Shown: positions 28,086 through 37,775 of the stretch, piece by piece
Layout of the letters: every line of letters starts with the position of its first letter
Numbering within the stretch: the first letter of the stretch is position 1
DNA from: Halorussus litoreus
GTDB lineage: Archaea; Halobacteriota; Halobacteria; Halobacteriales; Haladaptataceae
Direction of reading: 5' to 3'
DNA: 64,000 bases
Assembly (NCBI RefSeq): GCF_003382685.1
Contig: NZ_KZ859503.1
Coordinates: 34,181-98,180 of the forward strand
Notes under the pieces: generated by a model
Databases searched by the model: none
What the model saw: the letters and a program-made list of their open reading frames with translations, nothing else
What the model was told of the DNA's origin: nothing
Position numbers and translations under genes: made by a program

Positions 28086-29156
28086 ATGACCGAGAGAACG
28101 ACAGCGACCGCATTGCTCGCGGCGATAGCCGTCCTCGCGGCGGGGGCCGTCGTCGGAGCCGGCGCGCTCGGAGTCGGGGCGACCGGCTCCGCCGGCGACG
28201 CGTCGCCAGCGGTCGCTCAGGATACGACGGAGACCCAAGAGACGACCGAGGCCGGGGAGACGCCGACCGAGGCCGAGGAAACGACGGCGGAAGCCCAGCA
28301 GACCGAACCGGAGGGCGAGGGAACCACGACGCAAGCGGGCGGGAACGAGACGGCGACGAACGACACCGCGGCCGCGGCTGACGCGACGAACCTGAGCGTC
28401 CGGAACGTCACGGTCGAGCGACTGGTGCTCCGGAACGTCACCCTGCTCGACGCGCAGTTCGACGACCTCACGGTGGAGAACGCGACGGGCGAGGACAACG
28501 CGAGCAACGAATCGTACAGCGGCGTCAGCGTCGAGCAGGTCGAGGCGACCGGCGAAGCGACCGACGTGACGCTCACGAACGTCACCATCCGCGACGAGTC
28601 GCTGGCCGACGCCCTGCTGAACGAGACCGGGAACCTCGACGTCCAGACCCGACTCGTCATCGACCTCGCGGTCCTCCAGAACCGGACAGTGAACGGACTC
28701 GCGGTCGAGAACGCGACCGTGAGCGGCGATGCGGTCGAGAACGTCTCGACGGCGGCGTCCGAGAACGAGGAGGACGCTGCGGAGGACAACCAGTCAGAGG
28801 AAGACGAGCAAGCCGACTCCGACCGGCCCGCGATGAGCGCCGACACTGCGGAAGTCGAGGGGATGAATCTCACCGAGGTTTCGGTGTCTGGCGTCTCGGC
28901 CGGTGAGACGCTGGAAGACGCACCTGCGACGGAGGAGACGACTGTCGGGGACGAGACGACCGCAGAGGGGCCGACTACCACCGAAGAGACCGCGGACGGT
29001 GGAACGGCGACTGCCGACGCGGCCGACGACGAGACCACCACGACCGAGACGACGAAGGCCGAAGCGCGAAGCGGCGCGACCGACGAGGGGACGACGACCG
29101 ACGACGGAACTGCCGAGGGAACGACCACGACTGACGAGGAATCCGACGAGTCCTGA
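28086..29156 (+). CDS. Thr/Glu-rich secreted surface protein
   Basis: A 356-residue low-complexity protein. Its N-terminal signal helix (ALLAAIAVLAAGAVVGAGAL) is followed by a Thr/Glu-rich region, a central segment of pentapeptide-like alternation (LSVRNVTVERLVLRNVTLLD, FDDLTVENAT), and a long Thr/Glu/Asp tail. Many Asn-x-Ser/Thr sequons suggest heavy N-glycosylation, and the Thr runs suggest O-glycosylation. No C-terminal anchor is visible. It may be a surface or matrix protein. The start at ATG 28086 follows a TATA box and gives a proper signal peptide. Confidence 0.75.
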   Translation: MTERTTATALLAAIAVLAAGAVVGAGALGVGATGSAGDASPAVAQDTTETQETTEAGETPTEAEETTAEAQQTEPEGEGTTTQAGGNETATNDTAAAADATNLSVRNVTVERLVLRNVTLLDAQFDDLTVENATGEDNASNESYSGVSVEQVEATGEATDVTLTNVTIRDESLADALLNETGNLDVQTRLVIDLAVLQNRTVNGLAVENATVSGDAVENVSTAASENEEDAAEDNQSEEDEQADSDRPAMSADTAEVEGMNLTEVSVSGVSAGETLEDAPATEETTVGDETTAEGPTTTEETADGGTATADAADDETTTTETTKAEARSGATDEGTTTDDGTAEGTTTTDEESDES

Positions 29157-29279
29157 TTATCGGTTGACTCGCGCCTTCGAGTACCGATGGACTCCCGATT
29201 CGCTCACACTATTTTACCGCTGGACGGCCCCGTCCGCCCGAACCATTATACGGCTGACAGCCGTGGTCCCTACGGAAAC

Positions 29280-30425
29280 ATGGGGGAGACACGACGACAG
29301 TTCCTTCGCGCGACAGGTGCGGGTGCAGTCGGACTGACGGGGGCGGCCCGACTCACGGGTGCGGTCGGCGTCACGGCGGGCCAGGACGACGGCGTCAGCT
29401 TGCTGCTCAACTGGAAGCCGAACGGGCTACACGTGCCCTACTACGCCGCGCAAGCTCGGGGGTTCTACGAGGAGGCGGGCGTCGAGGTGACGAACATCGA
29501 GAGCGGTCAGGGGTCGGACTTCTCGGCCAAGCAGGTCGGGCTCGGCAACACCCCCCTGGCGATCACGAGCGCCGACCAGTTGCTGAACGTCAACACCCGG
29601 GGGCTCTCGCCCACGGCGGCCGGCGTGGTGATGCAGCGCAGCCCGGTCGTGGTGTTCACCACGCGCGAGACGTTCGGCGGGGAGTTCACCAGCGTGGACC
29701 AGCTCGCGGGCAAGACGGTCGGTACGGGTCCCGGGATGGTCCGGATTCTCACGAGACTACTGCTGGAGCGCCGCGGCGTGCTCTCGGACGTGGAACTCGT
29801 GGACTCGGGATTCGACACGGTCCAGCAGCTTCTCGCCGGGGACATCGACGCGGCGGGCGGCGTCTTCGGCGACGCGGTGACCGCAGGGCAAGACGCCAGC
29901 GAGGTGTTCTCGATTCCGGTCGCGGACGCGATTCCGTCGTACGGCCACGTGGTCGCCGCCAACGACGACTTCGCCGACTCGAACCCCGACGCTGTGCGGG
30001 GCTTCCTGCGCGCGACCGCCCGCGGCGCGGCGTGGGCGACCGAGAACCCCGGCGAAGCTACGGACCTGCTCGTGGAGGCCAACTCCTCGCTCGAACAGTC
30101 GGCAGAAGTCGAGCGCGCGAAGTGGGTCGAGATGGCCAACGGCTACGTCCTCTCGGAGGCGGTCCGCGAGCAGGGCTGGGGCTGGAGCGAATCCGAGCCG
30201 TGGGCGACCACCTACGAGGCGCTGCTCGACGCCGACCTGCTCGGCGGTGAGGTCGACCCCGAATCGGTCTGGACCAACGAGTACCTCGATCCCGACAGCG
30301 AGTACGTCGGCGACTACGCCTCGCGGGTGTCGATCGGCGAGACCACGACCACCGGCGGTGGAGGTTCGACCACGACAGCCGGCAGTGGGAACGACGAAAC
30401 CACCACCGCGGGAGGCGGCAACTGA
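29280..30425 (+). CDS. THI5/NMT1-type ABC substrate-binding protein
   Basis: A 381-residue solute-binding protein. A Tat signal (GETRRQFLRATGAGAVGLTG) precedes an NMT1/ThiY-like domain (LLLNWKPNGLHVPYYAAQAR; GFYEEAGVEVTNIESGQGSD; LAGKTVGTGPGM). These bind pyrimidine precursors of thiamine or similar compounds. No lipobox cysteine is present. Unusually, a Thr/Gly/Ser-rich tail (TTTTGGGGSTTTAG) lies at the C-terminus rather than near the N-terminus. A TATA-like cattata lies ~30 nt upstream. The permease gene begins 4 nt after the stop. Confidence 0.88.
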   Translation: MGETRRQFLRATGAGAVGLTGAARLTGAVGVTAGQDDGVSLLLNWKPNGLHVPYYAAQARGFYEEAGVEVTNIESGQGSDFSAKQVGLGNTPLAITSADQLLNVNTRGLSPTAAGVVMQRSPVVVFTTRETFGGEFTSVDQLAGKTVGTGPGMVRILTRLLLERRGVLSDVELVDSGFDTVQQLLAGDIDAAGGVFGDAVTAGQDASEVFSIPVADAIPSYGHVVAANDDFADSNPDAVRGFLRATARGAAWATENPGEATDLLVEANSSLEQSAEVERAKWVEMANGYVLSEAVREQGWGWSESEPWATTYEALLDADLLGGEVDPESVWTNEYLDPDSEYVGDYASRVSIGETTTTGGGGSTTTAGSGNDETTTAGGGN

Positions 30426-30429
30426 CTCC

Positions 30430-31338
30430 GTGACCTCGCGCTCGTCGAAGTCGCGCTCGTCGTCGAGTTCGTCGGAGTCGGGCCCGAGCGCGCGCCTGTC
30501 CACGGATACGGCCGAGCGACCGTCCACAGAACCGGGCGCGCGCTCGGGTTCGCACGCGTTCGCGGCCCGGAGCCGCGAACGCGTGCGAACCCGAGCGGCA
30601 GGGCTGGCGGGGCGGACGCTCCCGCCGCTCCTCGTGGCCGGAGTCGTACTGCTCGCGTGGTGGCTCGCCGCCCGGCGCTCGACGCTCCCGGCCGTCGTCT
30701 TCCCGGGTCCGGGCGACGTGGCTGCCGCGTTAGCGACTCACTGGCCGACGATGCTCGACGCGGCCGGGGTGACCGCGGCGACGGCGGGGCTCGGCCTCCT
30801 CGCGGGCGCGCTCGTCGGCGGTCTGCTCGCGGGGGCGATGGCCGCCTCGGACACGACCGCGACCGTGGTCCGGCCCTACGTGGTCGCGCTCCGAGTGGTC
30901 CCCGTCATCGCGGTCGCGCCGCTGGTGTTCCGGTGGTTCGGCGACGGGATGGGAGCTCGCGCCCTGCTCGCGGCCGCACTCGCGACCTTCCCGGTGACCA
31001 TCGCGACGTATCAGGGGTTGGGGACTACGCCGGAGGAGTACGTCGCGCTCGCGCAGTCGGTCGGGGCCTCCACGGTCCAGCAGTTCCTCCAGGTTCGACT
31101 GCCCGCTGCCGCGCCCCACGCCTTCGCGGGGCTGAAGATCGCGGCCGCGGCGTCGGTCGTCGGGGCAGTCGTCGCGGAGTTCCTCACCCTCGACGCGGGC
31201 ATCGGCTACCGGGTATTCCGGGCCTCGACCTACCTCCAGACCGCTCGAATGGTCGCCGCACTCGGCGTGCTGGCGCTACTGGGCGTCGGATTCTATCTGC
31301 TTCCAGCGCTGGCCGAGCGCCGGTTCGACTGGGGATGA
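30430..31338 (+). CDS. ABC transporter permease (first of two)
   Basis: A ~302-residue inner-membrane permease of the nitrate/taurine/THI5 class. It has about six helices and the EAA-like cytoplasmic loop (EYVALAQSVGASTVQQFLQVRLPAAAPHAFAGL). It probably starts at GTG 30430, four bases after the binding-protein stop. The first ~65 residues are low-complexity Ser/Arg/Glu and partly encoded by a perfect inverted repeat at 30542-30596. An in-frame GTG at 30637 would give a conventional short N-terminus. It works with the ATPase encoded on the opposite strand at 32613. Confidence 0.8.
   Translation: MTSRSSKSRSSSSSSESGPSARLSTDTAERPSTEPGARSGSHAFAARSRERVRTRAAGLAGRTLPPLLVAGVVLLAWWLAARRSTLPAVVFPGPGDVAAALATHWPTMLDAAGVTAATAGLGLLAGALVGGLLAGAMAASDTTATVVRPYVVALRVVPVIAVAPLVFRWFGDGMGARALLAAALATFPVTIATYQGLGTTPEEYVALAQSVGASTVQQFLQVRLPAAAPHAFAGLKIAAAASVVGAVVAEFLTLDAGIGYRVFRASTYLQTARMVAALGVLALLGVGFYLLPALAERRFDWG
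30542..30596. repeat. perfect inverted repeat, 25-bp arms, in permease coding region
   Basis: Arms 30542-30566 and 30572-30596 are exact reverse complements around ccgga. The repeat encodes part of the atypical N-terminal extension of the permease. A 25-bp perfect stem so close to the start codon could also block translation if folded in mRNA. Confidence 0.9.
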
Positions 31339-31357
31339 CGGCGAGGCGGCCGACCGC

Positions 31358-31807
31358 TCAGTCGTCGCTCGCGACTTCCTTCCGGCCGGTGAGACGCTCC
31401 GGAACGAGCCGGAACTGGCGGAACGGCACCTCCTTGGGTGGTCGCTCGAACACGTCGACTTTCGGGATGTCGACCGCCCACATCCCCTGGACGGCGGTCG
31501 CGTCGTAGTCGGCGTCCGTCAGGTCTTCGAGTTCGCCGGTGGCGACCACGCTCCGCCACCCCCGGTCCGTTCTCGCGTGGACGACGAACGTGACGGGGCT
31601 GTCCACCACGTCCGCTTTCCCGCTGTCCGGCGGAAACGCGAGTTTGAAGTAGAAGCTCCCACCGCCGGCGTCGTACCCGTACGACACCGGCAGCGAGAAC
31701 GGCGGTTCCGACGCGTCCGTCGAGAACGAGAGGACTCCCGTGCCGCCCGTCCCGAGGAACTCGTCCAGTTCCGAATCACCCAGTTGTACCCACCGAAGCC
31801 CCTCCAT
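31358..31807 (-). CDS. pyridoxamine 5'-phosphate oxidase-family flavin-binding protein
   Basis: A 149-residue split-barrel protein (starts MEGLRWVQLGDSELDEFLG) of the PPOX-like class. It has the characteristic GVLSFSTDASEPPFSLPVSYGYD strand pair and VTFVVHARTDRGWRSVVATGELE. Such haloarchaeal proteins usually bind FMN, F420 or haem and protect against or sense redox compounds; the substrate is unknown. It lies convergent with the first permease and in the same direction as the second permease and ATPase genes. Confidence 0.8.
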   Translation of the reverse strand: MEGLRWVQLGDSELDEFLGTGGTGVLSFSTDASEPPFSLPVSYGYDAGGGSFYFKLAFPPDSGKADVVDSPVTFVVHARTDRGWRSVVATGELEDLTDADYDATAVQGMWAVDIPKVDVFERPPKEVPFRQFRLVPERLTGRKEVASDD

Positions 31808-31863
31808 GCGTACGTGTCCCACCCGAGGATAGAAAACGACTGTGGTGATCGCGGGCCGCCGAC

Positions 31864-32616
31864 CTACCACGACACCCAGTTCTCGACCGCCGCGACCGCT
31901 CCGTACACCGCCAGCCCTTCGACGAACAGCACGACCACGGCAGCGACGACCACGTCGGTCTGGACGTTCTCCGCGCCGACGAGCACGAGGTAGCCCAGTC
32001 CCTCGTCGGTCAGCACCCACTCGGCGACCACGGCTCCGACGACCGCGAGCGCCGCCGATTGTTTGAGGCCGGCAAAGACGGCGGGGAGCGCGGCCGGAAG
32101 CCGGACAAAAACGAACGTCCTGACCGGCCCCGCGTCGACCGACCGGAGCAGGTCGAGGTGCGCCTCGGGCGTGGCTCGGAGTCCGCCGGCCGAACTCACG
32201 AACGTCGGGAAGAAGGCCACGAGCGCGACGAACGTGACCGCGGTGCCACTGCCGGTGCCGAGATACACCAGCAGGAGCGGCGCGACCGCGACCTTCGGCA
32301 GCACGCGCGCGGTGACGAGATACGGGTAGAGCGCACGCCGGAGGAACGTCGAGTGGGCGACCACCGCGGCCATGCCGAATCCCGCGAGGACGCCGGCGAG
32401 TCCGCCCGTCGCGATGGTCCGGAGAGTGACCCACGCGTTCCGGAGGTAGAGGTCGGGGCTGACGAGAAGCCGGTCCGCAACCGCTGCGGGCGTGGGGAGC
32501 AGGTACGGCGGGAGGTCGAGCAGCGCGACCACCGCCCACCACGCCAATACGCCGGTTGCCAGTGCGGCCGCGGGGAGCGAGAGGCGGGCGGCCGGCACCC
32601 GGTCGGCGTAGCTCAT
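31864..32616 (-). CDS. ABC transporter permease (second of two)
   Basis: A 250-residue permease with about six helices and the EAA-like loop (AHLDLLRSVDAGPVRTFVFVRLPAALPAVFAGL). It belongs to the same binding-protein-dependent class as the permease at 30430, with clear resemblance across the EAA loop and the VGAVVAEWVLTDEGLGYLVL ending. Its start overlaps the ATPase stop (ATGA at 32613-32616), so ATPase and permease are co-translated. The two permeases may form a heterodimer or alternate as homodimers. Confidence 0.88.
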   Translation of the reverse strand: MSYADRVPAARLSLPAAALATGVLAWWAVVALLDLPPYLLPTPAAVADRLLVSPDLYLRNAWVTLRTIATGGLAGVLAGFGMAAVVAHSTFLRRALYPYLVTARVLPKVAVAPLLLVYLGTGSGTAVTFVALVAFFPTFVSSAGGLRATPEAHLDLLRSVDAGPVRTFVFVRLPAALPAVFAGLKQSAALAVVGAVVAEWVLTDEGLGYLVLVGAENVQTDVVVAAVVVLFVEGLAVYGAVAAVENWVSW

Positions 32617-33542
32617 GGTCCTTCGTCGAGAGAACGGCGTCGCTCGTACCCCTCGTGGAGCGCGGTCCGGACCGCGGCGACCTGCTCCTGGAACGCCTCG
32701 GTGCCGTACACCGACTCGTCGCGTGGCCGGGGTAGGTCCACGTCGAACACGCCCTCGATCTCGCCCGGCGCGTCGCTCATCACCACGCACCTGTCCGCGA
32801 GAAAGACGGCCTCCGAGACGCTGTGGGTGACGAACAGCACGGTCTTGCGCCGCTCGCGCCACACCCGCCGGACCTCAACGCCCATCTCCTCGCGGGTGAG
32901 TTCGTCGAGTTCGCCGAACGGTTCGTCCATCAACAGCACGTCCGCGCCGAGGTGGAGCGCCCGCGCGATGGCGACCCGCTGGGCCATCCCGCCGGAGAGT
33001 TCGGCCGGTCGCGACTCCTCGAACCCCGCGAGGCCGACCGTCCCGAGCAGTTCGCGAGCGCGCTCGCGGTCGGCGGACTTGCCGGCCATCCGCCGGAGGA
33101 AGACGACGTTCTCCAGCGCGGACTTCCACGGCAGGAGCGCGTGCTGTTGGAACACGAAGCCGAACTCACCGCGTCGCCGGGCGCTGTCGGGCGACTCACC
33201 GTCGACGCAGACGCGTCCGTCGGTCGGCTCCTGAAGTCCGCCGACGGTCCGGAGCAGCGTGGTCTTGCCACACCCCGAGGGCCCGATGACGGTGACGAAC
33301 TCGCCGGAATCGACCCGGAGGTCCACGTCGCGCAGCGCTCGGACGGCTTCGAAGTCGACCGTCAGGCCGTCGATTGCTATCGCAGTCTCCGGTTTATCGC
33401 CGCCAATAGCGGGTTCACGCCGATTGCCGCGCCGTTCTATTTTCGGCTCGGTGTCGCTCTCGCCGGTCGGCTCCTGTGACCCTCGGGCGCTCGTCCGGGT
33501 CCCGACGCTCGAATCCCCTTCGGTCTTCTCGTCCCCCACCAT
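32613..33542 (-). CDS. ABC transporter ATP-binding protein
   Basis: A 309-residue ATPase. All motifs are present: Walker [11 protein letters not shown]-loop FVFQQ, signature LSGGMAQR, Walker B VLLMDEPF, and H-loop THSVSEA. It belongs to the nitrate/sulfonate/THI5 family. The ~55-residue N-terminal lead before the fold is acidic and low-complexity. The start is taken at the ATG at 33542 ([10 protein letters not shown]); the frame continues upstream into the top6B promoter region. It should energise both permeases for the binding protein at 29280. Confidence 0.9.
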   Translation of the reverse strand: MVGDEKTEGDSSVGTRTSARGSQEPTGESDTEPKIERRGNRREPAIGGDKPETAIAIDGLTVDFEAVRALRDVDLRVDSGEFVTVIGPSGCGKTTLLRTVGGLQEPTDGRVCVDGESPDSARRRGEFGFVFQQHALLPWKSALENVVFLRRMAGKSADRERARELLGTVGLAGFEESRPAELSGGMAQRVAIARALHLGADVLLMDEPFGELDELTREEMGVEVRRVWRERRKTVLFVTHSVSEAVFLADRCVVMSDAPGEIEGVFDVDLPRPRDESVYGTEAFQEQVAAVRTALHEGYERRRSLDEGP

Positions 33543-33696
33543 CGCGTTCGTGGGTCGTACGGCGGGGAGCCATAGGTGGTTTACGCCCGGCGGGGCCGAT
33601 AGGTGGGTTTCGCTCGCGGAATCGAGCGGCCGGATTCGATACACGGGAGGCCGTTCGTTCTCCACTTTCACTTTCACTCCGGTCTACCGAGACACC

Positions 33697-33703
33697 TTTA
33701 AAT
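33697..33703 (+). promoter_or_regulatory. TATA box for top6B
   Basis: The heptamer tttaaat ends 27 nt before the top6B ATG at 33730, which fits a leaderless transcript and decides that start over the longer upstream frame. Confidence 0.7.
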
Positions 33704-33729
33704 GTGCCGTCGTTACCACTCTCCACAGA

Positions 33730-36138
33730 ATGCCATCGATCCAGTCGACACTCGGCGACGAGGAGGAAGAGGGGATCGCCGAGGAGTTGGCCGAGAGCCA
33801 GCGACAGATCTCCATCGCCGAGTTCTTCGAGAAGAACAAGCATATGCTCGGGTTCGACAGCGGGGCCCGAGGGCTGGTCACGGCCGTCAAGGAGGCGGTG
33901 GACAACGCGCTCGACGCGACAGAAGAGGCGGGCATCAAGCCCGACATCTACATCGAGATCGACGACGTGGGGGACTACTACACCCTCGTCGTCGAGGACA
34001 ACGGGCCGGGCATCACCAAAGAGCAGGTGCCCAAGGTGTTCGGGAAGCTGCTGTACGGCTCGCGGTTCCACGCCAGAGAGCAGTCCCGCGGTCAGCAGGG
34101 GATCGGTATTTCAGCGGCTGTACTGTACTCGCAACTGACTTCGGGCAAGCCCGCGAAGATCACGAGCCGGACGAAGGGCAGCGCCGACGCCGAGTACTTC
34201 GAGTTGGTCATCGATACCGACGACAACGAGCCCGAGATCAGACACTCGGAGACGACCTCGTGGGACCGAACCCACGGGACCCGAATCGAACTCGAGATGG
34301 AGGCCAACATGCGGGCGCGTTCCCAGCTCCTCCAGTACATCAAGCATACCGCGGTCGTCAACCCCCACGCCCGCATCACGTTCAAGGAGCCGAGCATGGA
34401 CGAGGCCGAGCAGTTCGAGCGCGCCGAGCGCGCCGACCTCCCGGCCGAGACCGAGGAGATTCGCCCGCACCCCCACGGCGTCGAACTCGGTACCCTGCTC
34501 AAGATGCTCGCGGCGACCGATTCCCACAGCGTCTCGGGGTTCGTGCAGTCGGAGTTCACCCGCGTCGGGAAGAAGACCGCCGACTCCATCCTCGACGAGT
34601 TCCGCGACCGCCACTTCGGCCGCGAAGCCGCGTGGAAGCCGCCGGGGAACCACGAGAAGTCGAACCTCGCACGCGCGGTCGCCGGTGCGGTCGCCAACAA
34701 GGGCAAGGACGCGACCGCCGCGTTCGGCGACGAGGTCGCCGACAAGGTTTGTAGCCGGAACCGCGTCGCACACAGTGAACTAGTCGACATCGTCGCCGAG
34801 ACGGCCGACGAAGTCGGCGAGGACCACGACACCACGTTCGGCGACACGGTTCAAGAGAACGCGGTCGAGGCCGCGTGGGCCGAACTCACCGCCGAGCGAA
34901 CGAGCGACCTCTACGGACTGGTCGACAAGGCCACCAGCACTCGGAAGGACGACGAGGCCATCAACGGGTTGGCCGAACGGCTCGCCAAGCGGTTCGAGAA
35001 GGGCCGCGAGCGCGACCGGGCGACCCACGCGGAACTCGTCGAGTACGTCGACCGCGCGGCCGACCAGACCGAGGAGTACGACGACGCCACGTTCGGCGAC
35101 ACCGCGCGCGAGAACGTCGTGATGGAGGTGTGGGCGACGTTGGTCACGGTGCCAGACGAGGTGCCGAAGGTCCGGGCGTTCGTCGACGACCGCGACGTGG
35201 CGAGCGACCTGCTGGAGGCGATGAAGGAGACCGACATCATCGCACCGCCGACCAACTGCCTGTCGCCCATCACGGACGAACTCGTCGAGGCCGGGCTGAA
35301 GAAGGAGTACGAGGCGGACTTCTACGCCGCCTCGACCCGCGACGCCGACGTTCACGGCGGCGACCCGTTCATCGTGGAGGCTGGCATCGCCTACGGCGGC
35401 GACCTCGAAGCCGAGGGACAGGCCGACGTGCTGCGCTTCGCGAACCGGGTGCCGCTCGTGTACCAGCGCGGGGCCTGCGCCACGACCGACGTGGTGAAGT
35501 CCATCGGCTGGCGCAACTACAACCTCGACCAGCCGGGCGGCTCGGGCATCCCGAACGGCCCGGCGGTCATCATGGTCCACGTCGCGTCGACCAACGTCCC
35601 GTTCACCAGCGAGAGCAAGGACGCGGTGGCGAACGTCCCGGAGATCGAAGACGAGATCGAACTCGCCATCCGGGAGGCCGCGCGGGAGCTCAAGTCGTAC
35701 CTCAACAAGCGCAAGTCGATGCAAAAGCGCAAGAAGAAGCAGAACGTCATCGCCTCCATCCTGCCGAAGATGGCCGAGAAGCTGGCCGACGTGACCGGCG
35801 AGGGCGAGCCCGAGTACGGCGACGCGATGGCCCGCATCATGAACAACGTGCTCGTCGAACGCGAAGTCGAGGACGGCGAGGTGCGACTCGTCGTGGAGAA
35901 CCACACCAGCACGAACGAGTCGGTGGAGCTGACCGACATCGTGAGTAGGGAGCCGACGAACCTCTCGGACGGCGCGACCGCGGTCGACATGGACGGCGAG
36001 TGGTTCGTGAAGTGGTCGCCGACGGTCGACAGCGGCGACGAGGCCGTCCTGGAGTACGAGGTCGACGGCGAGGCATCGTTCGACGTCAGCGTCGAAGGAA
36101 TCGAGGACGCGAAACTCACGACCAACACCGAATCATGA
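33730..36138 (+). CDS. top6B: DNA topoisomerase VI subunit B
   Basis: An 802-residue GHKL ATPase subunit. It has the ATP site ([53 protein letters not shown]), an H2tH and transducer region, and a C-terminal Ig-like domain ([20 protein letters not shown]). Between about residues 345 and 470 there is an insertion with two copies of a ~40-residue motif containing AHSELVDIV / THAELVEYV and [12 protein letters not shown] / [12 protein letters not shown]. This accounts for the extra length over ~530-residue crenarchaeal subunits. It is coupled to top6A by an ATGA overlap. Confidence 0.97.
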   Translation: MPSIQSTLGDEEEEGIAEELAESQRQISIAEFFEKNKHMLGFDSGARGLVTAVKEAVDNALDATEEAGIKPDIYIEIDDVGDYYTLVVEDNGPGITKEQVPKVFGKLLYGSRFHAREQSRGQQGIGISAAVLYSQLTSGKPAKITSRTKGSADAEYFELVIDTDDNEPEIRHSETTSWDRTHGTRIELEMEANMRARSQLLQYIKHTAVVNPHARITFKEPSMDEAEQFERAERADLPAETEEIRPHPHGVELGTLLKMLAATDSHSVSGFVQSEFTRVGKKTADSILDEFRDRHFGREAAWKPPGNHEKSNLARAVAGAVANKGKDATAAFGDEVADKVCSRNRVAHSELVDIVAETADEVGEDHDTTFGDTVQENAVEAAWAELTAERTSDLYGLVDKATSTRKDDEAINGLAERLAKRFEKGRERDRATHAELVEYVDRAADQTEEYDDATFGDTARENVVMEVWATLVTVPDEVPKVRAFVDDRDVASDLLEAMKETDIIAPPTNCLSPITDELVEAGLKKEYEADFYAASTRDADVHGGDPFIVEAGIAYGGDLEAEGQADVLRFANRVPLVYQRGACATTDVVKSIGWRNYNLDQPGGSGIPNGPAVIMVHVASTNVPFTSESKDAVANVPEIEDEIELAIREAARELKSYLNKRKSMQKRKKKQNVIASILPKMAEKLADVTGEGEPEYGDAMARIMNNVLVEREVEDGEVRLVVENHTSTNESVELTDIVSREPTNLSDGATAVDMDGEWFVKWSPTVDSGDEAVLEYEVDGEASFDVSVEGIEDAKLTTNTES

Positions 36139-37226
36139 GCGCAGACAACGAAGCGGAGGCCCAGGAGAAGCTTATCGACCTCGCCGCGAACTTCTACGAC
36201 CAGTTCCAGCGCGGCGAGATCCCCGAGATGTCGGTCCCCACGCGGACCAAGAGCAACATCGTCTTCGACGAGGACGAGAACGTGTGGGTGTACGGCGAGC
36301 GCGAGAGCACGCGGAGCGCCAACAGCGTCCGGGGCGCGCGCAAGCTCCTGAAGGCGGTGTACACCATCGACTTCCTCGAAGAGCAGCTCGAACAGGATCG
36401 GTCGTCCACCCTGCGTGAACTGTACTACCTCAGCGAGAGCTGGGACGTCGACGAGGCCCAATTCACCTCGCAGGACGAGTCGAACCAGCTGGTCGAGGAC
36501 CTCGAAATCGTCTCGGAGGTCACCCGCGAGGACTTCCACATGCGCCCGGAGGAGTCGGGCGCGAAGGTGATGGGCCCGCTGCTCATCCGCGAGCAGACCA
36601 ACCGCGGCGACAGGGAGATCCACTGTCAGGACGACGTCGGCCAGGGCGGCTACCAGATTCCGAACAACGTCGACACCATCGAGTTTCTCGACAACGACGC
36701 AGACTTCGTGATGTGCGTGGAGACGGGTGGTATGCGCGACCGACTGGTCGAGAACGGCTTCGACGACGAGTTCGACTGCATCGTCGTCCACCTCGGCGGC
36801 CAGCCCGCCCGCGCGACCCGGCGTCTGACCAAGCGCCTCCACGACGAGCTCGACCTCCCGGTCACGGTGTTCACTGACGGCGACCCGTGGTCCTACCGCA
36901 TCTTCGGCTCGGTGTCGTACGGCTCCATCAAGTCGGCCCACCTGAGCGAGTATCTGGCCACGCCGGAGGCCGAGTTCATCGGCATCCAACCCGAGGACAT
37001 CGTGGAGTACGACCTGCCGACCGACCCGCTCAGCGACTCGGACGTGAACGCGCTGGAATCGGAACTGGAGGACCCGCGCTTCCAGACCGACTACTGGGAA
37101 GAGCAGATCGAGATCCAGCTCGACATCGAGAAGAAGTCCGAACAGCAGTCGCTGGCATCTCACGGGCTGGACTTCGTCACGGAGACGTATCTGCCGGAGC
37201 GACTGGACGAGATGGGCGTGCTGTAA
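36135..37226 (+). CDS. top6A: DNA topoisomerase VI subunit A
   Basis: A 363-residue Spo11-like cleavage subunit. The catalytic tyrosine lies in [16 protein letters not shown]. The Toprim acidic residues are in VMCVETGGM and [12 protein letters not shown]. It makes 2-nt staggered double-strand breaks and, with Top6B, relaxes and decatenates DNA. The start overlaps the top6B stop. Length matches other haloarchaeal Top6A proteins. Confidence 0.97.
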   Translation: MSADNEAEAQEKLIDLAANFYDQFQRGEIPEMSVPTRTKSNIVFDEDENVWVYGERESTRSANSVRGARKLLKAVYTIDFLEEQLEQDRSSTLRELYYLSESWDVDEAQFTSQDESNQLVEDLEIVSEVTREDFHMRPEESGAKVMGPLLIREQTNRGDREIHCQDDVGQGGYQIPNNVDTIEFLDNDADFVMCVETGGMRDRLVENGFDDEFDCIVVHLGGQPARATRRLTKRLHDELDLPVTVFTDGDPWSYRIFGSVSYGSIKSAHLSEYLATPEAEFIGIQPEDIVEYDLPTDPLSDSDVNALESELEDPRFQTDYWEEQIEIQLDIEKKSEQQSLASHGLDFVTETYLPERLDEMGVL

Positions 37227-37329
37227 GTCCGGGAGCTAACTGCGGCCGCCGAATCTTCTCACGACGTTTTCGAGTCGACCAGTGCGTACGCTTGATTCAC
37301 CTTCCACTCCGGCGCGTGCTGGCGCGAGT

Positions 37330-37627
37330 TCATCTCGCGCCAAATCGCGCGAGGGCTGAGGACCGCAGGCCGGAGGCCGAGGACCGCAAGCGGTTGGGGA
37401 GGACGAGGTTGTCGCGGTGCGGTCGCAGTGCTGTGCGGTTTCTCATATGCCTCGGGAATAGCTAGCTTCACCCCAACGAAATCGGAAATCAGAAGCTCAG
37501 TGGAGCTAGCTACTGCCTCGACATATGAGAACCGCAACCGCTACAGCGAGCCTCACACCTCCCCAGCCTCCTCACTCCCTCGCTGCGCTCGGTCGTTCGT
37601 CCCTCGCGCGCGTTGCTCGCGCGCGCC
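37330..37627. repeat. large palindromic element, copy A
   Basis: An imperfect ~300-bp inverted repeat. The inner arms are cggtttctcatatgcctcgg at 37437 and the matching run ending at 37534, flanking a core with agctagcttcac and gagctagctactgc. The outer arms contain ggttgggga (left) and ctccccagcctcctca (right) plus gcgcgcg ends. It shares layout and core with copies B and C. No coding potential and no transposase; it resembles a MITE-like structured repeat. Confidence 0.8.
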
Positions 37628-37630
37628 AAC

Positions 37631-37694
37631 CGCAAACCGTGAGATAAGCATCGACCGCAAACGTGAGATAAGCATCGACCGCAAACAGTGAAAT
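37631..37694 (+). repeat. tandem repeat, 24-25-bp unit
   Basis: Unit 1 is 37631-37655 and unit 2 is 37656-37679. They differ by one deleted base and share gtgagataagcatcgac. A partial third unit runs to about 37694. The repeat directly follows palindromic element A. Confidence 0.85.
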
Positions 37695-37775
37695 GAATCC
37701 GTCCGAGAATCCGCGTACAGAGCACCGAAAATTTCGGCGCAAACCCTTTTCACGCAGTTCGTCGTACCGCGGGCG

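Larger units (their letters stand above)
37227..37775. other. 549-bp intergenic repeat region after top6A
   Basis: No gene is supported. It is filled by palindromic element A (37330-37627) and a 24-25-bp tandem repeat (37631-37694). The promoter of the TOBE-domain gene must lie in the last ~70 bp. Open frames here are due to the repeat. Confidence 0.6.

Noticed and set aside
37631-37694. A short CRISPR-like array
   Set aside because: The units are direct tandem copies with no unique spacers and only 2.6 repeats, and no cas genes lie in the window.
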